Below, in pieces: positions 1-15,127 of a stretch of DNA of 64,000 bases. The notes beneath the pieces were generated by a model. That model was not told the DNA's origin. It made no database searches and was given only the letters and a program-made list of their open reading frames with translations. Both the position numbers and the translations under genes were made by a program. How positions within the stretch are numbered: the first letter of the stretch is position 1; each line of letters starts with the position of its first letter. The stretch comes from Embiotoca jacksoni (Eukaryota; Chordata; Actinopteri; Embiotocidae): contig JAKOON010000004.1 in the NCBI GenBank assembly GCA_022577435.1, positions 6,250,501 through 6,314,500 of the forward strand, read 5' to 3'.

Positions 1-1354
1 ACAAAAGCTGTGAGGAAAACAAACACACATTTAAAAAAACAAAAAAAAAAAAAAAAAATTCACAGCAACCATAAAGATAGTGTTGGAATTTAACAGCTCT
101 CACAACTGTGGGCCTATTTTTAGGCTACTTGCAAAATCAAGCAAAAACATTTAGTTACACATTAGCACATGGAGGTTCTTATTTCTGATTTCAAAACATG
201 ATAAACGTAATTACTACCAATTTAACTACAATCAAGTCTCTGCTGTTGTAAAGACAGAGCTGCAGACAGAGATCTGAGGTTCGACTGTTGACCTGTCTGT
301 CAGTAAATCATTTTCCCAGGAAACTATTAGCTGTTATGAAACAAAACAACCTCAATCGACAAGCCTAATATTTCCCTTTTCCTTATGTATATTGTGTACC
401 TGTCACCTAAGATAACTGTGGTGTCTCAGTAAACAACAATGAATGGCTACAGTACATGCAGTAACTGTAACACTGGCAGTGGAAGATTTACAGTCTGCCT
501 CACATTCCCTACACATTCTTGCTATCATGTGGTAATACAATAGCCACACATGCCTCCCTCTACCCGTGAGCACAGGATTTTCTTACAAGCTTGTTCCGAG
601 CATGCAGTGTGACCAATAAATCTGCCGAGGCTGCGATGCATGTATGGCGGTAGCACTTCAGCCTGTCAATCAAACATGCTCAGGTACCTATAGGGTGCCT
701 GGTTCAGGGGGGGAAAACAATGCAAGGAAGCATAATTAAACGCATAACTTTCATTCTTTAAGAACAGGGACACTGCCAAGGACGACTGAACTGACCAGTA
801 CAGCTGTAAAGTGGTGAAAACAACTAAAACCAATTACTCAAACACTGTATTTTACTTGAAAATTTCAACTTTCAATAACTTCAGAATTCCACTCCCCTAT
901 AATTTAGAGAGAAATATTGTATTTTCTTATATTTACCCAACAGCTTTGGTTAATAAGTTACTCAGTTGTGAGTAAAGTTGTGTTGTGAGGTCCTTAATCA
1001 AAGATAAAACCAGTAGTTTTCAACCTGTTTGTCTTCTGACATCTTACAAAAAAGCAGTGTGTAGTTGGGGTAACATTTCAGATGATCAAAATCAAAGATC
1101 AGAGAAAAAGATTGGTATTTTTTTTAAAATTCTTTTCTTACTAAGTAATCATCTGATGACCTCTCAGATTTATCTGCTGTCCCTGTTCTTAAGAATATGA
1201 ATAGGTTGTTCAAACGAGCTCCACCTGCAGCAGCTACAACAGTAACATGCTGCTCACACACTGATGCTTCAGTATTAATAATCTAATGATATCATATATA
1301 ATAATATATCACTCAGTGGGACCAAACCAGTACTTTTACTTTAATATCACATCT

Positions 1355-1472
1355 GGCTGCTTATACTTTTACTTCAGTAGGATTTTCCATGCAGGACTTT
1401 AACTTGTAATGAAGCATTTTTATTGTATGCCTTTACTTAAGTAAAGGAATTCAAATACTTCTCCCACCACTG
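1355..1472 (-). mobile_element. hAT-like repeat end, copy 1
   Basis: The right end CTCCCACCACTG and internal CTTTACTTAAGTAAAGGA match the abundant teleost element that starts CAGTGGTGGAAGAAGTA on the opposite strand. Degenerate, partial. Confidence 0.55.
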
Positions 1473-1689
1473 CTACCAATTGTGAACATCTGCGTCTTTA
1501 GCTGCTAATTGACAACTAGTTGCAAACTATGTTTGATGGTGTATAGTGGCTTTCTGGAGAGTTTGTTGTTGTTGCAGAAACCAGCTGTAAATGTGCCAGC
1601 AGAGAGTGAACCAAAGTAGAAAAGTTGTGGACCTGACAGCTAAATAATGAGCTGAGCAAACATTGTCATCTGATACATTTGTTATTTTC

Positions 1690-1784
1690 TTGATAATACT
1701 TCTGTACTTTAACTGGACTGTTTTTCCACTGCTGTACTGGTACTTTTACTTATCGGAAGGATCCGAGTCCTTCCTCCAACACTG
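1690..1784 (-). mobile_element. hAT-like repeat end, copy 2
   Basis: More diverged copy in the same orientation, ending CCTTCCTCCAACACTG after GGTACTTTTACTTATCGGAA. Confidence 0.4.
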
Positions 1785-4700
1785 ACAGCATTTAACTGGA
1801 TGGGAAGCAGATCAGCTTTCCCACCAGTGCGCGTCATCTCACACTAGGGGCTTCCAACATGCTAATTCGCCAACTGTGAAAGCAGAAATGGACATTTACC
1901 AACTTGGCATAGTGTAAATTTATGGGCCCAATAAAAGACGTGGGAGAAAAAAAATGCCCTCTCTTGTGTGGCTTGGAGCATAGTCACAAAGGCTAAGATT
2001 ATAGCAGTGGTGGCCAAGTCCAGAGAAAAAGGACCAAAAGTACACTACTTCTCGTAATGCTCATTTATGGCTAGTGGTAATAGCTGAACAGAGGAGAAGA
2101 TATAAAAGGTCTATTTTCAGGCCTCCGGAGCCTCAGGACTTTGCTGTAGCCTGTTAGAATCAGCTGAGTGCTCATATGATTGAGCACAATCATTGACAAA
2201 ACATCACAGGGGTCTGATACACAGAAGTTCTATAAAGAGAGTTCAAGCTGGGACCCGATTCCCTGAAGTCACATTATCAGTTTTACAATCAAAACCCCAA
2301 TGTGATAACTTTGTGTGCTGCAAGGTAGAAGTTTGTGTTTGTGTGTCTCATAATGGGAGTAATAAAGGAGCTGGTCTGAAAACATTTCCCTTTTCAAATT
2401 TTTGTGGAAATTCAACACATATGATGCCTTATAATCAGAATTTGTTTTTATTGTTCGTCTTCTGGGGATACAAGAACATTTTGTTTTATGTGCTTCTTGT
2501 GTTTGTTCTCAAATGTTGCAGGTAAAAAGGGATGTTCAGGAAGTAAAATGGGACGGTTCAGGGTCAAAAGACCTCTGACAGGAAACCATCCAGCTTGACA
2601 AATATGTACGACACTCTTATCATTTCCACAAGCCATTCATTTCAGCCTAAACCTCAGTTTCTATATGCTTACGCAGACTTTCACACCACAACACTCTTGC
2701 TGGGGTCAAAGAAGTGCGAGGCAACCAATTCTTCATCAGCCTGAGATGTCTTTCTTTAAACTTCCAGAGGAAATGCAGAGATACCAGAGACTATACTTTA
2801 ACAACTCCGTCACTTCTACCTGTACAATCATGGAAAAATATAAGAAAACAATCTGCCTAATCAAAAACAGTGGTATAAGCCATACCTACTTTTAATTATT
2901 ACAAACAGATCAAAATCAGCCCTCGAGAGATTTCTAATTGCGTGCCACTATTTTGCCAAACTTTCACTTCATTTGATTTGAAGGGGTGTAATCGCGTGTT
3001 CCGCCAACACAAACCAGAGGCAAAAAGAAACACACATAAACTGGAGAAACATAAGCCACTATTCAAATGTTAGACAAATAATTTCCTAACAGACGGATCT
3101 TTTCCATTAAATCGCTTCCATGTGCTGAGGTAGAATGATGCGTTAACATCAACAGCATTTACATGGTCGACCTGAAACTGACTGTGGTCTCAGTCGATGT
3201 ACAGCCAACAAAGAATCAGCTCAGCTTCTTTGACACAATAACACCAAAACCAAGAGCAAAGCTTTAAATTAATGGGTGTGTATGTACAATCAGACGCATA
3301 CCTCTGCAGTGAAGATCACTTGCTCTGCCACAATCCATAACACCACATTTAACATCCTTCATCTGTGCTCTTTCATTGTCATGAGATTCTTTGGATTTAA
3401 AGAGGCACCCAGACACTCCCAGCGGTACTGACAAACTCAAGACACAGTGAGAGTTTGAATAGAGGAGTCAGCTGTGGGTGTGACAGTGTCGGACATCATT
3501 GTGTCGTACTTATCAGAGACACTGCAGCCTCTGTGAGCAAACAGGGTGAGGCTGGCATTTCTCTCTCCGAGTCAACTACAGAGCACAAATATAACCCTTG
3601 TGTTGCCCTTTTACAGTCGGGTCCGCGGCCTGTGTTGTAGAAACTTTATTGGCCGCTCGGCATCATCGCTCGTTTGATTTCACAATCTGCTAACACAACA
3701 CTACGATGAGAAGTGATGACAGTGCCATATATTAAACTATGAAGAAGGAGCATGCAGTGCCAGCTCAGTGAACCACACCCAAAACACTAACACACAGGGC
3801 ACTGCGTTTGTCCCCTCAGCCTTAACCAATGAACGCTCAGACTTTTCAGTCAATTTTAAACTACTTAAATAACTGCACGTACAGGATGAGACACAATACA
3901 CAGTGGTGTCGAATAAAATCTAACAGCACACTGTGTAGTCTGTATAAATCCATCTGGGAAACAACACATTCCTTCAGGTAGTTCAAACATTTGGTTTGAT
4001 CTACAGCCAGAGATCAAACTATTGCATAATCCGAATCATGCAATCACACGGCGCAGCCACACCTCTTATCTATTGTTTCGAAGGGGCCATTGACATTCCT
4101 CAAAAGGACAATGAATTTTGATGTCGCTGCCAATCTTGTGCAGTTTCCTTTTCTTGGTTTGGAGAGGAGCGAGTGCTTGTCAATAATTTGCTTAATCAAA
4201 GAGAGGAAAAGAAACAAGACTTTGGTCCTCCTCTCTGTGGGGGACTTGTTCTGTCAGTAACTGGAGGTCACAGAGCAAGAAACTGGACAAATGGTCAGAG
4301 AGCCCTTAGCTCAGCAACAGTCACAGTAATACCACATTGGATACATATTCCATGACCTGCATTTAAAAAGGTACAAAAGTACAAGTACATAAATATACTT
4401 TAAACATGCAATGACTGATTTTTTTTTTAGCCACCTGTTTGCAGTTGAAACAAGTGTGGGAACATAACACTGACATATCTTGTTAGCAAATTCAGTCGGG
4501 TGTTAAATAGACTTCAAGACCGAAACAGTGCTATCACTCATTCCGAATCATGTTTGTATCCATCTGAATAATATAACTCCAATATTAACTCTCTTTTAGC
4601 TCCGTTTTTAGTTTCAACCAACTTCTGAGAGAAATATGGAGCTCTGTAGCTGCTTGGTACTGAACAGTCAAGTTGCCGGCCGGGCAGCTGAACAATGAGC

Positions 4701-7700
4701 TGAAGCTCGCTACATATTTCTGTAAAGCTGAAGGGTGATGATTCTCTGCCGGTTCATCACTTAGGTGTCGTGGAGTAGGAGTATAAAGAGGCATGAATGG
4801 ATATGCTCAGGTAGAGTGTGAATACCTTGATTTGTCATTAGGTGCAGCGGTAAATAAGGAAATGTCTTTCCACCGCTGCTCATAGCTTGTTTTGTGTAGT
4901 ATCCGAGTTTTACAGTATGAAAAGCCCATCATCGCCACATCAGATAAACTGTAATTCATCTTTAACTATGATATACAGTAGGTATGAGACTGAGTTTCAT
5001 GCTGTTGATACGTTAGAATAAGCTGAATAAGTGAGTTCCTCAGTAACTTCAGTATTAAAGCAGAGTGTTATATTACAGTAAAGTGGCCCTCCATCCACTG
5101 ACGTACACTAGATGTCCTGTTTAAATGTTAGCTCTGTTACAAATAGTACTTGTTAAAACATTCATAGGACTCGAGTGTAAAGCAAGCAGCTGACATTTGG
5201 TGTCACTCGGGATACCTTGGCATGTTCTAGCCTTTTCCTTTATGTCAACTCAGACGTGGTCCTCGTCCAACCGGGAGTCCAAGCGGCTGAGTTGCCACAT
5301 TGCAGCTAAGGGTCTACAGGAAGTGGCTGAAGTTGAATAGAGCACTTTAAGATGTGATGATTCATCAGCATTACTCTAACGCCCTCATTTCCTGGGCAGC
5401 TGTTAGAAACTGACGGAGTTGGTCTAAAATAGGTGTGAATCATAGTCTCCAATGATGAATTAGATTCAGTCTGGTCCGAACTACACATCTACGTGTTTAA
5501 AACGTGGTTGCACTCTGTTCAACACATGGATGATGTGATTAAATCTCCCAGAGCACATCAGCCAGCAGCAGCACGCTAAACCCTTTTATCAGTGTGCATC
5601 TCTAACACAACAGTTTTTCATGCTGTATTACAATTTTGATTGAATGTGATTGTGAGAGATAAAGTTCTTTATCATAGAAAGGGTTACACAACACGAGGCT
5701 AGGTCAATTGGTGGCGAGGCCAATACTACAACAACAGCAGAGCTCAAAGGTCAGAAACGACATTCAATAAGCTTTTATGGCTGTCGTAACGCAGTCTGGT
5801 TTGAAATAAATTGTGCTCTGAGCCCGCGTTGCTTCAGTCAATATCTGGCTCAAGGTTCACGTCAAGAGACACAATCTTTGTTAACAACTTCATTTAAAGC
5901 AATTCTAAAACAAAGAAGTTACTTTTTCAATGTAATACAGTGTGTTTCTTTCAAAAAACAAGGTTGCAGCAAGTGTTCTTTACATTATTGATCAATGTCA
6001 ATTATTTTCCCCGTTCCTCTTGTTAAAGTGAACCACTGATGTTCATCTTACAGATCACGAAGGATGGGCTCATTTTATTTCAAAAATATCAAAATTACTA
6101 ACAACTAATTTTACATCATTGCAATGTATTGTATATATGTAATAACTGTTGTCTGCGATGTAGTGACACTAAATGACTCTTGTAAATGATTATTTTTGGA
6201 CTTTGGCCTGTGGAAGTACAAATGTTGGGCCTTTATGCAAAACTCTTTGCAAACAGCAACCAACCCTGATGTCACCCATTGGTTTGTGAACTGCTGCTTT
6301 GAAACCTTGAGTTCTGTATTTTGTCCGTCAGCATCTGTTGTTTTTTTTGGAGCCAGGAGTGACCATATTCGGACGAGTTGGCGAGGAGAGACGGGTGGAA
6401 GTGAGTCAATCTGATAGGGAACCTGAGGACACAATGCCCACCGACCTATAGCAGAAACCTGACTGCGCCCCACGCTTGTCAAACAAACCAGACACACCCT
6501 GAAACATACGGCTCTTTGAGGACTGATATCGAATTAATGACGGTATTATTTTCAGATAAGCCGCTAGAAGACTAATAAGAAAGAGTGACTCTAGTGAATG
6601 ACACCATTATGACTTGTGGAAAAAATGCATTGCCCTTGTATTTAATTAGAGAAGTTAATAGGAGTCTATGGAGCCAAAGATTTTGTGGAGTTAACAGCAA
6701 ATATTCACATTTGAGAAACTGGCAGAACATTCGTCATTTCTGTCTGAAAAATGACTAACATTTGATTACCAAAATAACTGCTGATTCATGTTCTGTGAGT
6801 TGGCCAACTGATAAATCTAAAAAAATATTTCGGCTTTATTTTAAACATCAATCGGTCACACTTTTCATACAGGTTAGTGTAGCTAGAAAAAATATTTAGG
6901 AAACTACTGCAATAAATAAATAAATAAAAACCACAAAGCTGAAAGACAAGAAAAGGTGAGAGGGTTCATAAGGGTCTATATTCCTTGTGAAAAGCAACAT
7001 AGAGCAGCGACAGAATAACAACCTCATTGCTGCTGAAGCAGACAACAGTGAAGCTGAGCAAAGCACCTGTCAGACTGGGTTTAAGGGAGTGGAGGTTGGA
7101 CAAACACCAACGGCAAAGACAGCTGATAGAGACAACTTTCTTTCCCTCTGTGCTCTTTGTGGCTCATTTGCCTAGGCTCTGATAAGCAACAGCGCAATAA
7201 AGTCATTGGCTGCATATCTGCTGCCTTGTTAGGGATTCTCTCCTCATGTTACTCTTTGTGTGCCATCTCTCTCTCGCTCTCTCTGTGACTTATAAATACT
7301 GAAGCTGGGAGAGATACATAATTGCGTCCACCCACACAAACTATTCATCTTGTATAAATTCTTAGCAAAACGAACACTTGGCGCAGTTAAAACCTGCCAA
7401 ACATGAATTACTGTGATATTCTATTCATCAAAACTGACTCATGAACCAAACAGTAGAAGACTTGTTTTCATCAGAAAAGCTATTTACATCTTCTTCTTCT
7501 GAATGAACAGATTCTGTATGAGACACAGTGATAAAAACACAACCCCAACTGCTAATCAGACTCAAACTTTCACATCACACATACAAACAAACAGACACGT
7601 AGGTGGGCTCTGAGGATCACATGCAGGGGGGGGAGACTGCAAACTATTTAAAGCTCCTCTACCGTGAGTCCTGATACCATTGCAATCAATCCAGCTTGTC

Positions 7701-9201
7701 AAAGTGACCCCAGGTGCTAAAAATAGGAGAGCGAAAGCAGTCTGACCAAACCCCCAAATGCAGATGGACATGGTGGCAAAGAGCTGAGCTACAGACTTCT
7801 CAGAAAAGTGGGGATTTTATTCTTTTTTTTAATATATCTTTTTGTGATACAGTTCACTTGGTAGATATAGTATCAGTTAGCCATCATGGCAGGAACATGG
7901 GCATCATTTTTCCACCGTACTACTGTCATACTGTGACAAGTAATGATGGGGAATGGTTATGTAAAAGGAGTAATGTCTGATATCGCAGAATTATCTTTAT
8001 GACACTGAATCAGGCATTCATTTGCCGACAATTTAAGGCTGCCTATCTTTTGGTTGTTTGATAAAAGGGAAGGCAGATTTGTTAATTTAGAGTCCATATT
8101 CCAGTTCATTTACAGTACATCTGCCTCTGCATGTGCCCATGTGACGAATGGGGTTTCGACACGGCTGTCTAGTGTTAGTGTTCAGACAGACGAATGCACC
8201 CAAAGGTCGTGGCAACATCTCAAAAAGGGATACCAAACCTATCTGCACAACTACTGTATGTTACAAGAAATAAATGAGACAGTGGACAGGAAGAACAGAA
8301 CAAAAGTTCCACGGCCTTGGACTATTTTGCCACCTAAATGGATATATTTCCTAATAAGTGCTTCGCTACTTCAAGTTTAACAACCTGCAGGCACTGCTGC
8401 TCGAGTACTTTTCTTTATGTCTGCACGGCACACTGCTGTCTAGCCACAGAGGGAGAGCCACAGCAGATAGACTGTGCACCGAGCTCTGCCTCTCTGCCTC
8501 CTGAAGGCACACCTCTGTAAAAACTGAACAGGTTGTTCAACATATTGCATGCTTCTTTGGCGGGCACGCAACTGAAACAAGAGCAACGGTTTGAAATTGA
8601 AATAAATAATAAACACTATGGTGTGGGATTACACTACACTAAGCCTCTTTCCACCGAAACTGTCAGGAAGACCTTACTTTAAAATCTACAACCTGCCCCT
8701 GTCAGTTATCAGTTACTTTCATGATTAATTTTTTGTGAATGGACTCCTGATTTGATAAATCTGTACCAACAGGAAATTCATTTGATCAGATATTTTTTAA
8801 TCAGATCAGACATGTGGCACATTTTTTGTTCTACTGGTGTGTGTTTTAATTCATTTCTCCATCCATCAGAGGGATACGCTTCAGCAGGTGTTTACCAACA
8901 GACGAATACATGCACACTGAAAATAGCACTTATCTTTTTTTTTAACTGCAGCTTGAATCATGCCTCACATGAGAGAACATGTGCGCTAGAATACTGAACA
9001 GTGTGGAACACACTTTTACATCATCATCCTTTCTGTGTATAATAATGGAAGCATGAATAGACAGAGTTGTTTAGATCAAAAAAAGAGTCAAAAACATCCG
9101 TTGGTCTCATTTTACAATAGGATCTTAACTGTGATTGGCAAGGATGGGTATCAAAGTCCTGGCACCAACATTTTTACAAGGCTCAAAAGATGAAAACTTA
9201 C

Positions 9202-9308
9202 TGGACTGTAACTCTTGTGGACAAGTCTTGAAGATCTCCAGGGTGAAACAGCTGTGCCTCCTTTAGTCCGAGCTTCCCGCAGGCCTTGAGGAAGACGTTA
9301 AGGTTGTC
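9202..9308 (-). CDS. lmo7: lmo7 coding exon 4 (CH domain)
   Basis: 107 nt, acceptor ccag|GACAAC and donor CCA|gtaagt. It encodes DNLNVFLKACGKLGLKEAQL followed by FHPGDLQDLSTRVTV, the CH-domain stretch that includes the conserved LF.P.DL motif. It leaves in phase 2, so the gene continues beyond the window. Confidence 0.93.
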
Positions 9309-12300
9309 CTGGATCAAAGAACAAAAGCAGGGATGAGGGCTGTCCACCTCTAGAGGCAAAGAAAAATCACTCAAGAATCCTCTGGCAGGGACACAGCCTA
9401 CAACTGATTGCTTCCAAAGTTCATATCACCAGAGACCAGAAGCGGACAGGGAGGAGCATGTGTGTAGCAAATAAGAAGTGACCCAGTGCAGAACACACAA
9501 ACACACACACACACATGCAGGAGCTGAGTGACAGCGGCAAAGCCACCTGTGGGCCGGGTTTAGGGTGGGGACAAAGTCAAACCAGGAAGGATGACATCAG
9601 AGCTTTGCGCAAGTCCCACCCAACCGGCCATGCGAGTGCAAGAGTGACGCACGCAGGGGCACATTGCCTACTGCCTACTGCCTTCTTCCTCCTCCTCCTC
9701 CTCCTCCTCACACCCTGAAACTGTGCCCTCCTCTCCCTGCCAAGCCCTTTACTCGAGAATACCTGTGGAATCTGTGGGGTGGTGCAGTATTTTGGAGACA
9801 TCTGGTTGCTATGAAACAAGAGGTCGGGTGACAGAAACCGACAAATATTTCCCCACAGCAACTCAAGAGGACATGGGAGTGGAAGGACAGTTTCTCCTTC
9901 TACGCTGTCAATCATCTTACATAGCGTAAAGTGTGCCCATGATTTGCACAGATGTGTGAGTGTAATGCATGATCGCAAAAATACATTCAGCTCCACAAAT
10001 ATACACACATCTCAAACATGTGTCCAACGTCCAACCACAGAAGCGCCATTCCTTTCCGGTGTTATGACTTTTCCAGTTGTAATCCCAACCGTCTTGTTTG
10101 CAAATCTGCACTTCCCATTGGGACAGAACGGTTTAGGAGGGTTTTCATGTAATCACACATGGTTTCAACATGGGCTGCAATAATTAAGGGGTAGCTACTT
10201 CTATATTTAAATAGCAAACATGCTTATTAGCAAATGGTAGGAGAGAGCTGACCTCTCAATGCAGACATCCCTTGCTGACAGCTTTGCTTGTCCCTTAGCA
10301 GCACTTTGCTGGAGTCTATAGGTCACTGTGGGCCCCTACAGGTCGTGGATCACTCCCCCACCTGCTGTATGGAAGTACTGCTGTCACTCTGAACGCATTA
10401 TGAGAGGTTATTGTCCTCTTTGCTTTGTCTTGGTGGTACATGTGATAATGTCATTTTGCAGCCTGTTAGAGAATAAGATTGAGTAGCTCAGTTAATTAAA
10501 CGGATACTGAATGGCAAGCTTTTACTATCCATTGTTTGTGCACACGACATAGCTCACATGTAAGCTTAAGTCATTCAATTTATGAATGACAGTCAGAAAT
10601 AAAGAACACAAAACATGTTGCCTACTTTACGTCACGTCAATGCTAACTAACAATACAGCACAAATGGCATTCTATTTCCTGCGTAGATACTTCAAATGTT
10701 GGATTTGATTTTTATAGTCTGACATTTTAAATCACATTTAAATCTATCCATCAAATATATCCAGCACAATTTAATTAGGAATGTCGCACAAGAGGACTTT
10801 AGGCCGTGGCCAATGCCATTAAGACACATGTAAAAGGATAATTATTATCATGGGATATGAATGTCATTTAACTGCAAAGAGCATTACGACCAAACTAAAA
10901 GCCCCCCCCCCCCCCCCCCCCACAGCTAGTTCCAGAACATGCAGAGATAATGATGTTGGAGGAATGTTATGCTGACTTGTGTCTGCACATAATCCTGCTA
11001 AATATGCTGTACCCATCCAGCAGCCTCTAATCCTCTCATGCCGACTTAAGGACCCTGATTTAAGCACTTCACACCATGAATTGGAAAGATTTGACTCTTA
11101 AGGTGTCTGAATGCTGTAAAAGTATCTTTGTCCCTCCTGGTCACATTGTGGTCACTGCATTTCTTTCTCTGCATTCTCGGCCTACATTGGGCACACTCTA
11201 CAATTACCCTAAAGTGACCCCTGGCAGTGCCTCGAACAGCGAGCAAAAGCTATGGTTAAAATATCAGGCTGCACATTTTTAAATCCTGTGACAATAAACC
11301 GAGAGGAGATGGAATACTTGAAGTGCTGCCTCTCTTCAAACGGGCCCAATAAAGGGCCTTGCTGTCCCGAAAGTCCGATCCAGTCATAACATGCACCCAT
11401 ACAACACAAACACTGTAACAAAACATGGTCAAATGCCTGTCATTGCACAGATGATTACACATACATTTATATGAGTAAAGACACCCCGAGGGCCTTTGAA
11501 GCAGTCTGTTCGTCTCCTCCCCCTGCTAACTCAACTCACCAAGGAGTTGGTGTACCTAAAACCATGCAAATTACGGTGTATTTAGGGTAGGCAGAGGCCG
11601 ACGGAGTCATCTTTAACTCCCTCCCTTTCTCTTTACCCCAATGAGTTTCAAACTCAGGCGGATTCATGCAGCTAGCTGTCCCACCACACAAATGCCATCT
11701 TCCTGCCCGGCCCTGGTAAAAGCAGAACCCGGCCCAAACTAGGTTGCAGTGACCCAAACCCAGAGCTCGCTGAGTGCTCAGCAACAGACAGAGCAGTGTG
11801 TTGACAGGAGAAACATTTACTTGGACACAAGTGAAACCAAAGAATAGGCCTGGATCTGGAGCCAATGTTGCTAAATATTCCGCAAAACCAGAGATTTAAG
11901 TTCCCCCCCCCCCTTTCTCCCTGCATGAGCTTTTTACTCTGCCAGACCTGGAGGCTGGTATTTATTCAGAGAACTGAAAATCACTCAGACAGCAAAACTA
12001 AAACAACACGTCTGACTGTAATGGTAGAAAATGTTCATATCTGAGTGTTAATGAGTCTTTCATTCAGCAGTAATTAAAGTCACACAGTATCTCAAACTTG
12101 TAAACCATTCCTCTTGCTCTTTGCATTTTACTTCCACATGTCTTTGTCTGAGTTCAGACTGCAGTGAGAACAACATTTTCTAGTCTCTTTGTCTCTTCAG
12201 TGTAGAAGGATACCGTCCGTCAAGAGCAACCCTATGTAAGAATACTGGCAAGAGGAGACAAATACATAACTCACAAGTTGGGAAAACACAGCTAAACTCC

Positions 12301-15084
12301 AAATTTAAACACTTCCCAGCACTTAAAAAAGCACACTAATCACTATATATGGAGATGAGAGATAAAACAAAGTAAGACAACTGGACTGCTTTGGGAGAGA
12401 AGCTATTCTCACAGCACAGTGAGAGTGCGTAATGTTTGTTTGGAGAGCCCTCGACTCCTCTCCATGTGGTTGGCAGTAACCGACAGCCTCTGGACAACCA
12501 GAAGCCTTCACATTTGCGGGAGAATTTATGATCAGGTGGTTTCAGGTTTGTGTCCAAGTCTCGGAAATACCACACAAGTGCTACTGATGGAGGAGATACT
12601 CATTATCTCAGCAGGTGCTCCACCAGTTTTATGAGCAACAGTCTAAAACAAGTTGGCAGGAAATTGTATTTATGTCACAACACAGGTATGAGGGCACAGT
12701 GTTTAATATGTTTTATAATATTTACAGTCTGTTTAGTTTCCTGCCAGTTTTTCATGGTCTTACCAAACATGTTTCACGTTGCAGAGCTCATTGATACACA
12801 TGCACTCACATGGTTTGGGTCCTGGTTCTCTGTAATTCCAGCAGACAGCTGGACTCAATTACTCCCACAAGAGAGCTTTGTGAGGGATGGGTTTAAGGTA
12901 GCTTTTCAAACCTCTACTTCCCAAGAACTTGTTTGCAGACACTCCCAAAACATCTATGTCAACTGAGCCACTGTAGCTCCAAAGGCCTCAGCTGAAAGAT
13001 GCTTAAATCTGAAAGGCACTGCCGGGGTTAAAAAGGTAAAAAGTACACCGACAACAAGTTTTTACATAAACCAAACTTCACACGCTACATCAATCAATAA
13101 AAACTGTAATAATTGCACCACACAGAAACTGTTAGTCTAAAACGGTTGTAATTGAACACAGCCTCAAGCTTTGGCAGATGTTATACTCAGGATGGAATCA
13201 AATGAGGCCAGTGGCCTTTCAAGCCGCTTTACGTTCACTGAGCTTATTAGTGCGGATGGATATGAGCAGCGACAAGCCACTGAGGCAAACTCTTCTCTCT
13301 CGCTGGCAGCCGAGCCTGAGCTGCCACCAGTCAGCTCAGCTGCACCTTGTACTGCTTCTTCTCACATCAGAACACACACACGCCACAACAGATGTAATGT
13401 GTAAGAACAAGAGACAAAGCTTTATATGATAAAACTAAGATGGACTTACCAGGCCAGCGATAGGTGTGGGCAGCCTGTTCACCCTCTTGATAATACCAGG
13501 CTTGATCTTGTTGATTAGACTGCAAGCAAAAGAGAGCAGAGAACATCAGGGGAAGGGAGAGGGTATGATGAGAGGGCGAGGGAAAGCACTTGGTCATTGG
13601 CTAGCCTGGTCTAACAGCGCAGGAATGAACAAAACGTGTTGCAAAGTCTCGCTGTTGTGTGTTTACGACTTTGTTTAATGGCAGCCACCTGGCTTCAGTT
13701 TAGTAAATCGCCAGTGTTGCACTGTGATGTAAACAAACCCGGGCCCTCTGCTCCTAAAACATACCGTCCACTACTGAAACAACCCCAGACAAACTGCCAC
13801 ATATCAGCTCACAATCAACAGTTATTGTTTTGGATAGAAGACAATGGAGTTTGATGTTAATTAAAGGGTTTTGAAAGGGAATCAGGGTCCGAGAGGTAAA
13901 ACAAAACAAAAAAATCCCCAACAATAATACTAATAGTAACCTTAAAAAGTGCAACAAAGGCTTCGTAACATGACAGAAGCACTGTACTGGGTCTTGAGAG
14001 ATTCAGTGGTGAAAAAAACATTCAGCAAACTTCAGTAAAAGTTGTTCTACCACAGTATAAAAATACTGTTACAGGTAGTTAAAAGTGGAGCTACTCTGTT
14101 ACAAGTCTTGCATTTATATTTCTAACAATAGAAAACTGTGCAACAAAATATACTCTGCAAAACGACTGCAACTAATTCTTATTTCCATGATCAATTAATT
14201 AGCTGATTATTTTCAGATGAAGTCAATGTCATCAAATGTCTTGTTTTGTCCAATCAACAGTCCAAAACCTGAAGATATCCAACTTGCTATAACGTAAGAC
14301 AAGAATTATGACTGAATCAAAGGTAGGGCATTTTTCCCTGAAAAACAAAGAGTTGCAAATTAAATTTCTAATCAAATGAAGAATTATTCGACTATTCATA
14401 GCAGTTCAGTCAAACCTTCAGAAGTAGAAGTTTTCATTAAAGCATTTTATGATAGAGTTAATTGCACTACAATATGCAACTACGGCATCCTTTGCTTGTT
14501 TTAATAAAAGAAAACACCCAACTCAAAAGCTCAACATGAGGCAGAACACTTAGTTGAGGCTACAGACTGTGGGCGGATGGGATGGTGTGAGACTTTACAT
14601 GGGCTCACAATAGATGTAACGAAAGACTGCAGAAGTGCATTCGGGTTCATGTTAGTCATTTAGCAGGGAAACAATAGAACCCCATAAGATAACACTCACT
14701 TTAAGCTAAGTGGGATGTAATCATGTCACTAAACATTCCTTTCCAAGCAAGAGGCCGTGATAACCACAACAACAATGGGAGCGGAGGCTGAGTTTCGAGC
14801 TGAAGGTGATTTAATCTGTCTTCCTCTTCCTCATGCTGAGAAAACAGCTCAGTGAATGGATGTGTCCGTGTTGTCGTCTGAAATTAAGCGAGCGGTGGAG
14901 TCAGATCAGCAGAATGAGTGGTTTCGTCTTTGGATCGATGCCCGATAGAGGTTTGGAAGATTCTGCATGAGCTGCTGGTAATTACAGCTTTCTGCTGATT
15001 CGTGCAAAATCCCGTCACTGTGTCCATCTAACAGTGTGCACATGCACATGCATGAAGGGACATGGTGCACACACACACACACAC

Positions 15085-15127
<43 letters not shown>

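Larger units (their letters stand above)
1..9201 (-). other. lmo7: lmo7 intron 4 (partial)
   Basis: No exon of lmo7 is recognisable here on the minus strand. In particular, the expected next CH-domain exon (KNVLITxYWLG in human) was looked for and not seen. The stretch holds two degenerate transposon ends near 1355-1784, a short AATA-type repeat near 6912 and scattered short open frames with no family resemblance. AT-rich and otherwise featureless to the eye. Confidence 0.7.
9309..13449 (-). other. lmo7: lmo7 intron 3
   Basis: About 4.1 kb between CH exons 3 and 4. It contains a CTC repeat (9684-9709), a 20-base C run (10902-10921) and no exon I can support. Open frames here, such as one running through the CTC repeat that encodes poly-arginine, look like chance. 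Confidence 0.7.

Noticed and set aside
9577..10008. 143-codon minus-strand frame
   Set aside because: Contains poly-arginine from the CTC repeat and no family resemblance; lies in lmo7 intron 3.
12550..12966. 138-codon plus-strand frame in lmo7 intron 3
   Set aside because: Looks random in composition; no domain and no splice-site context.
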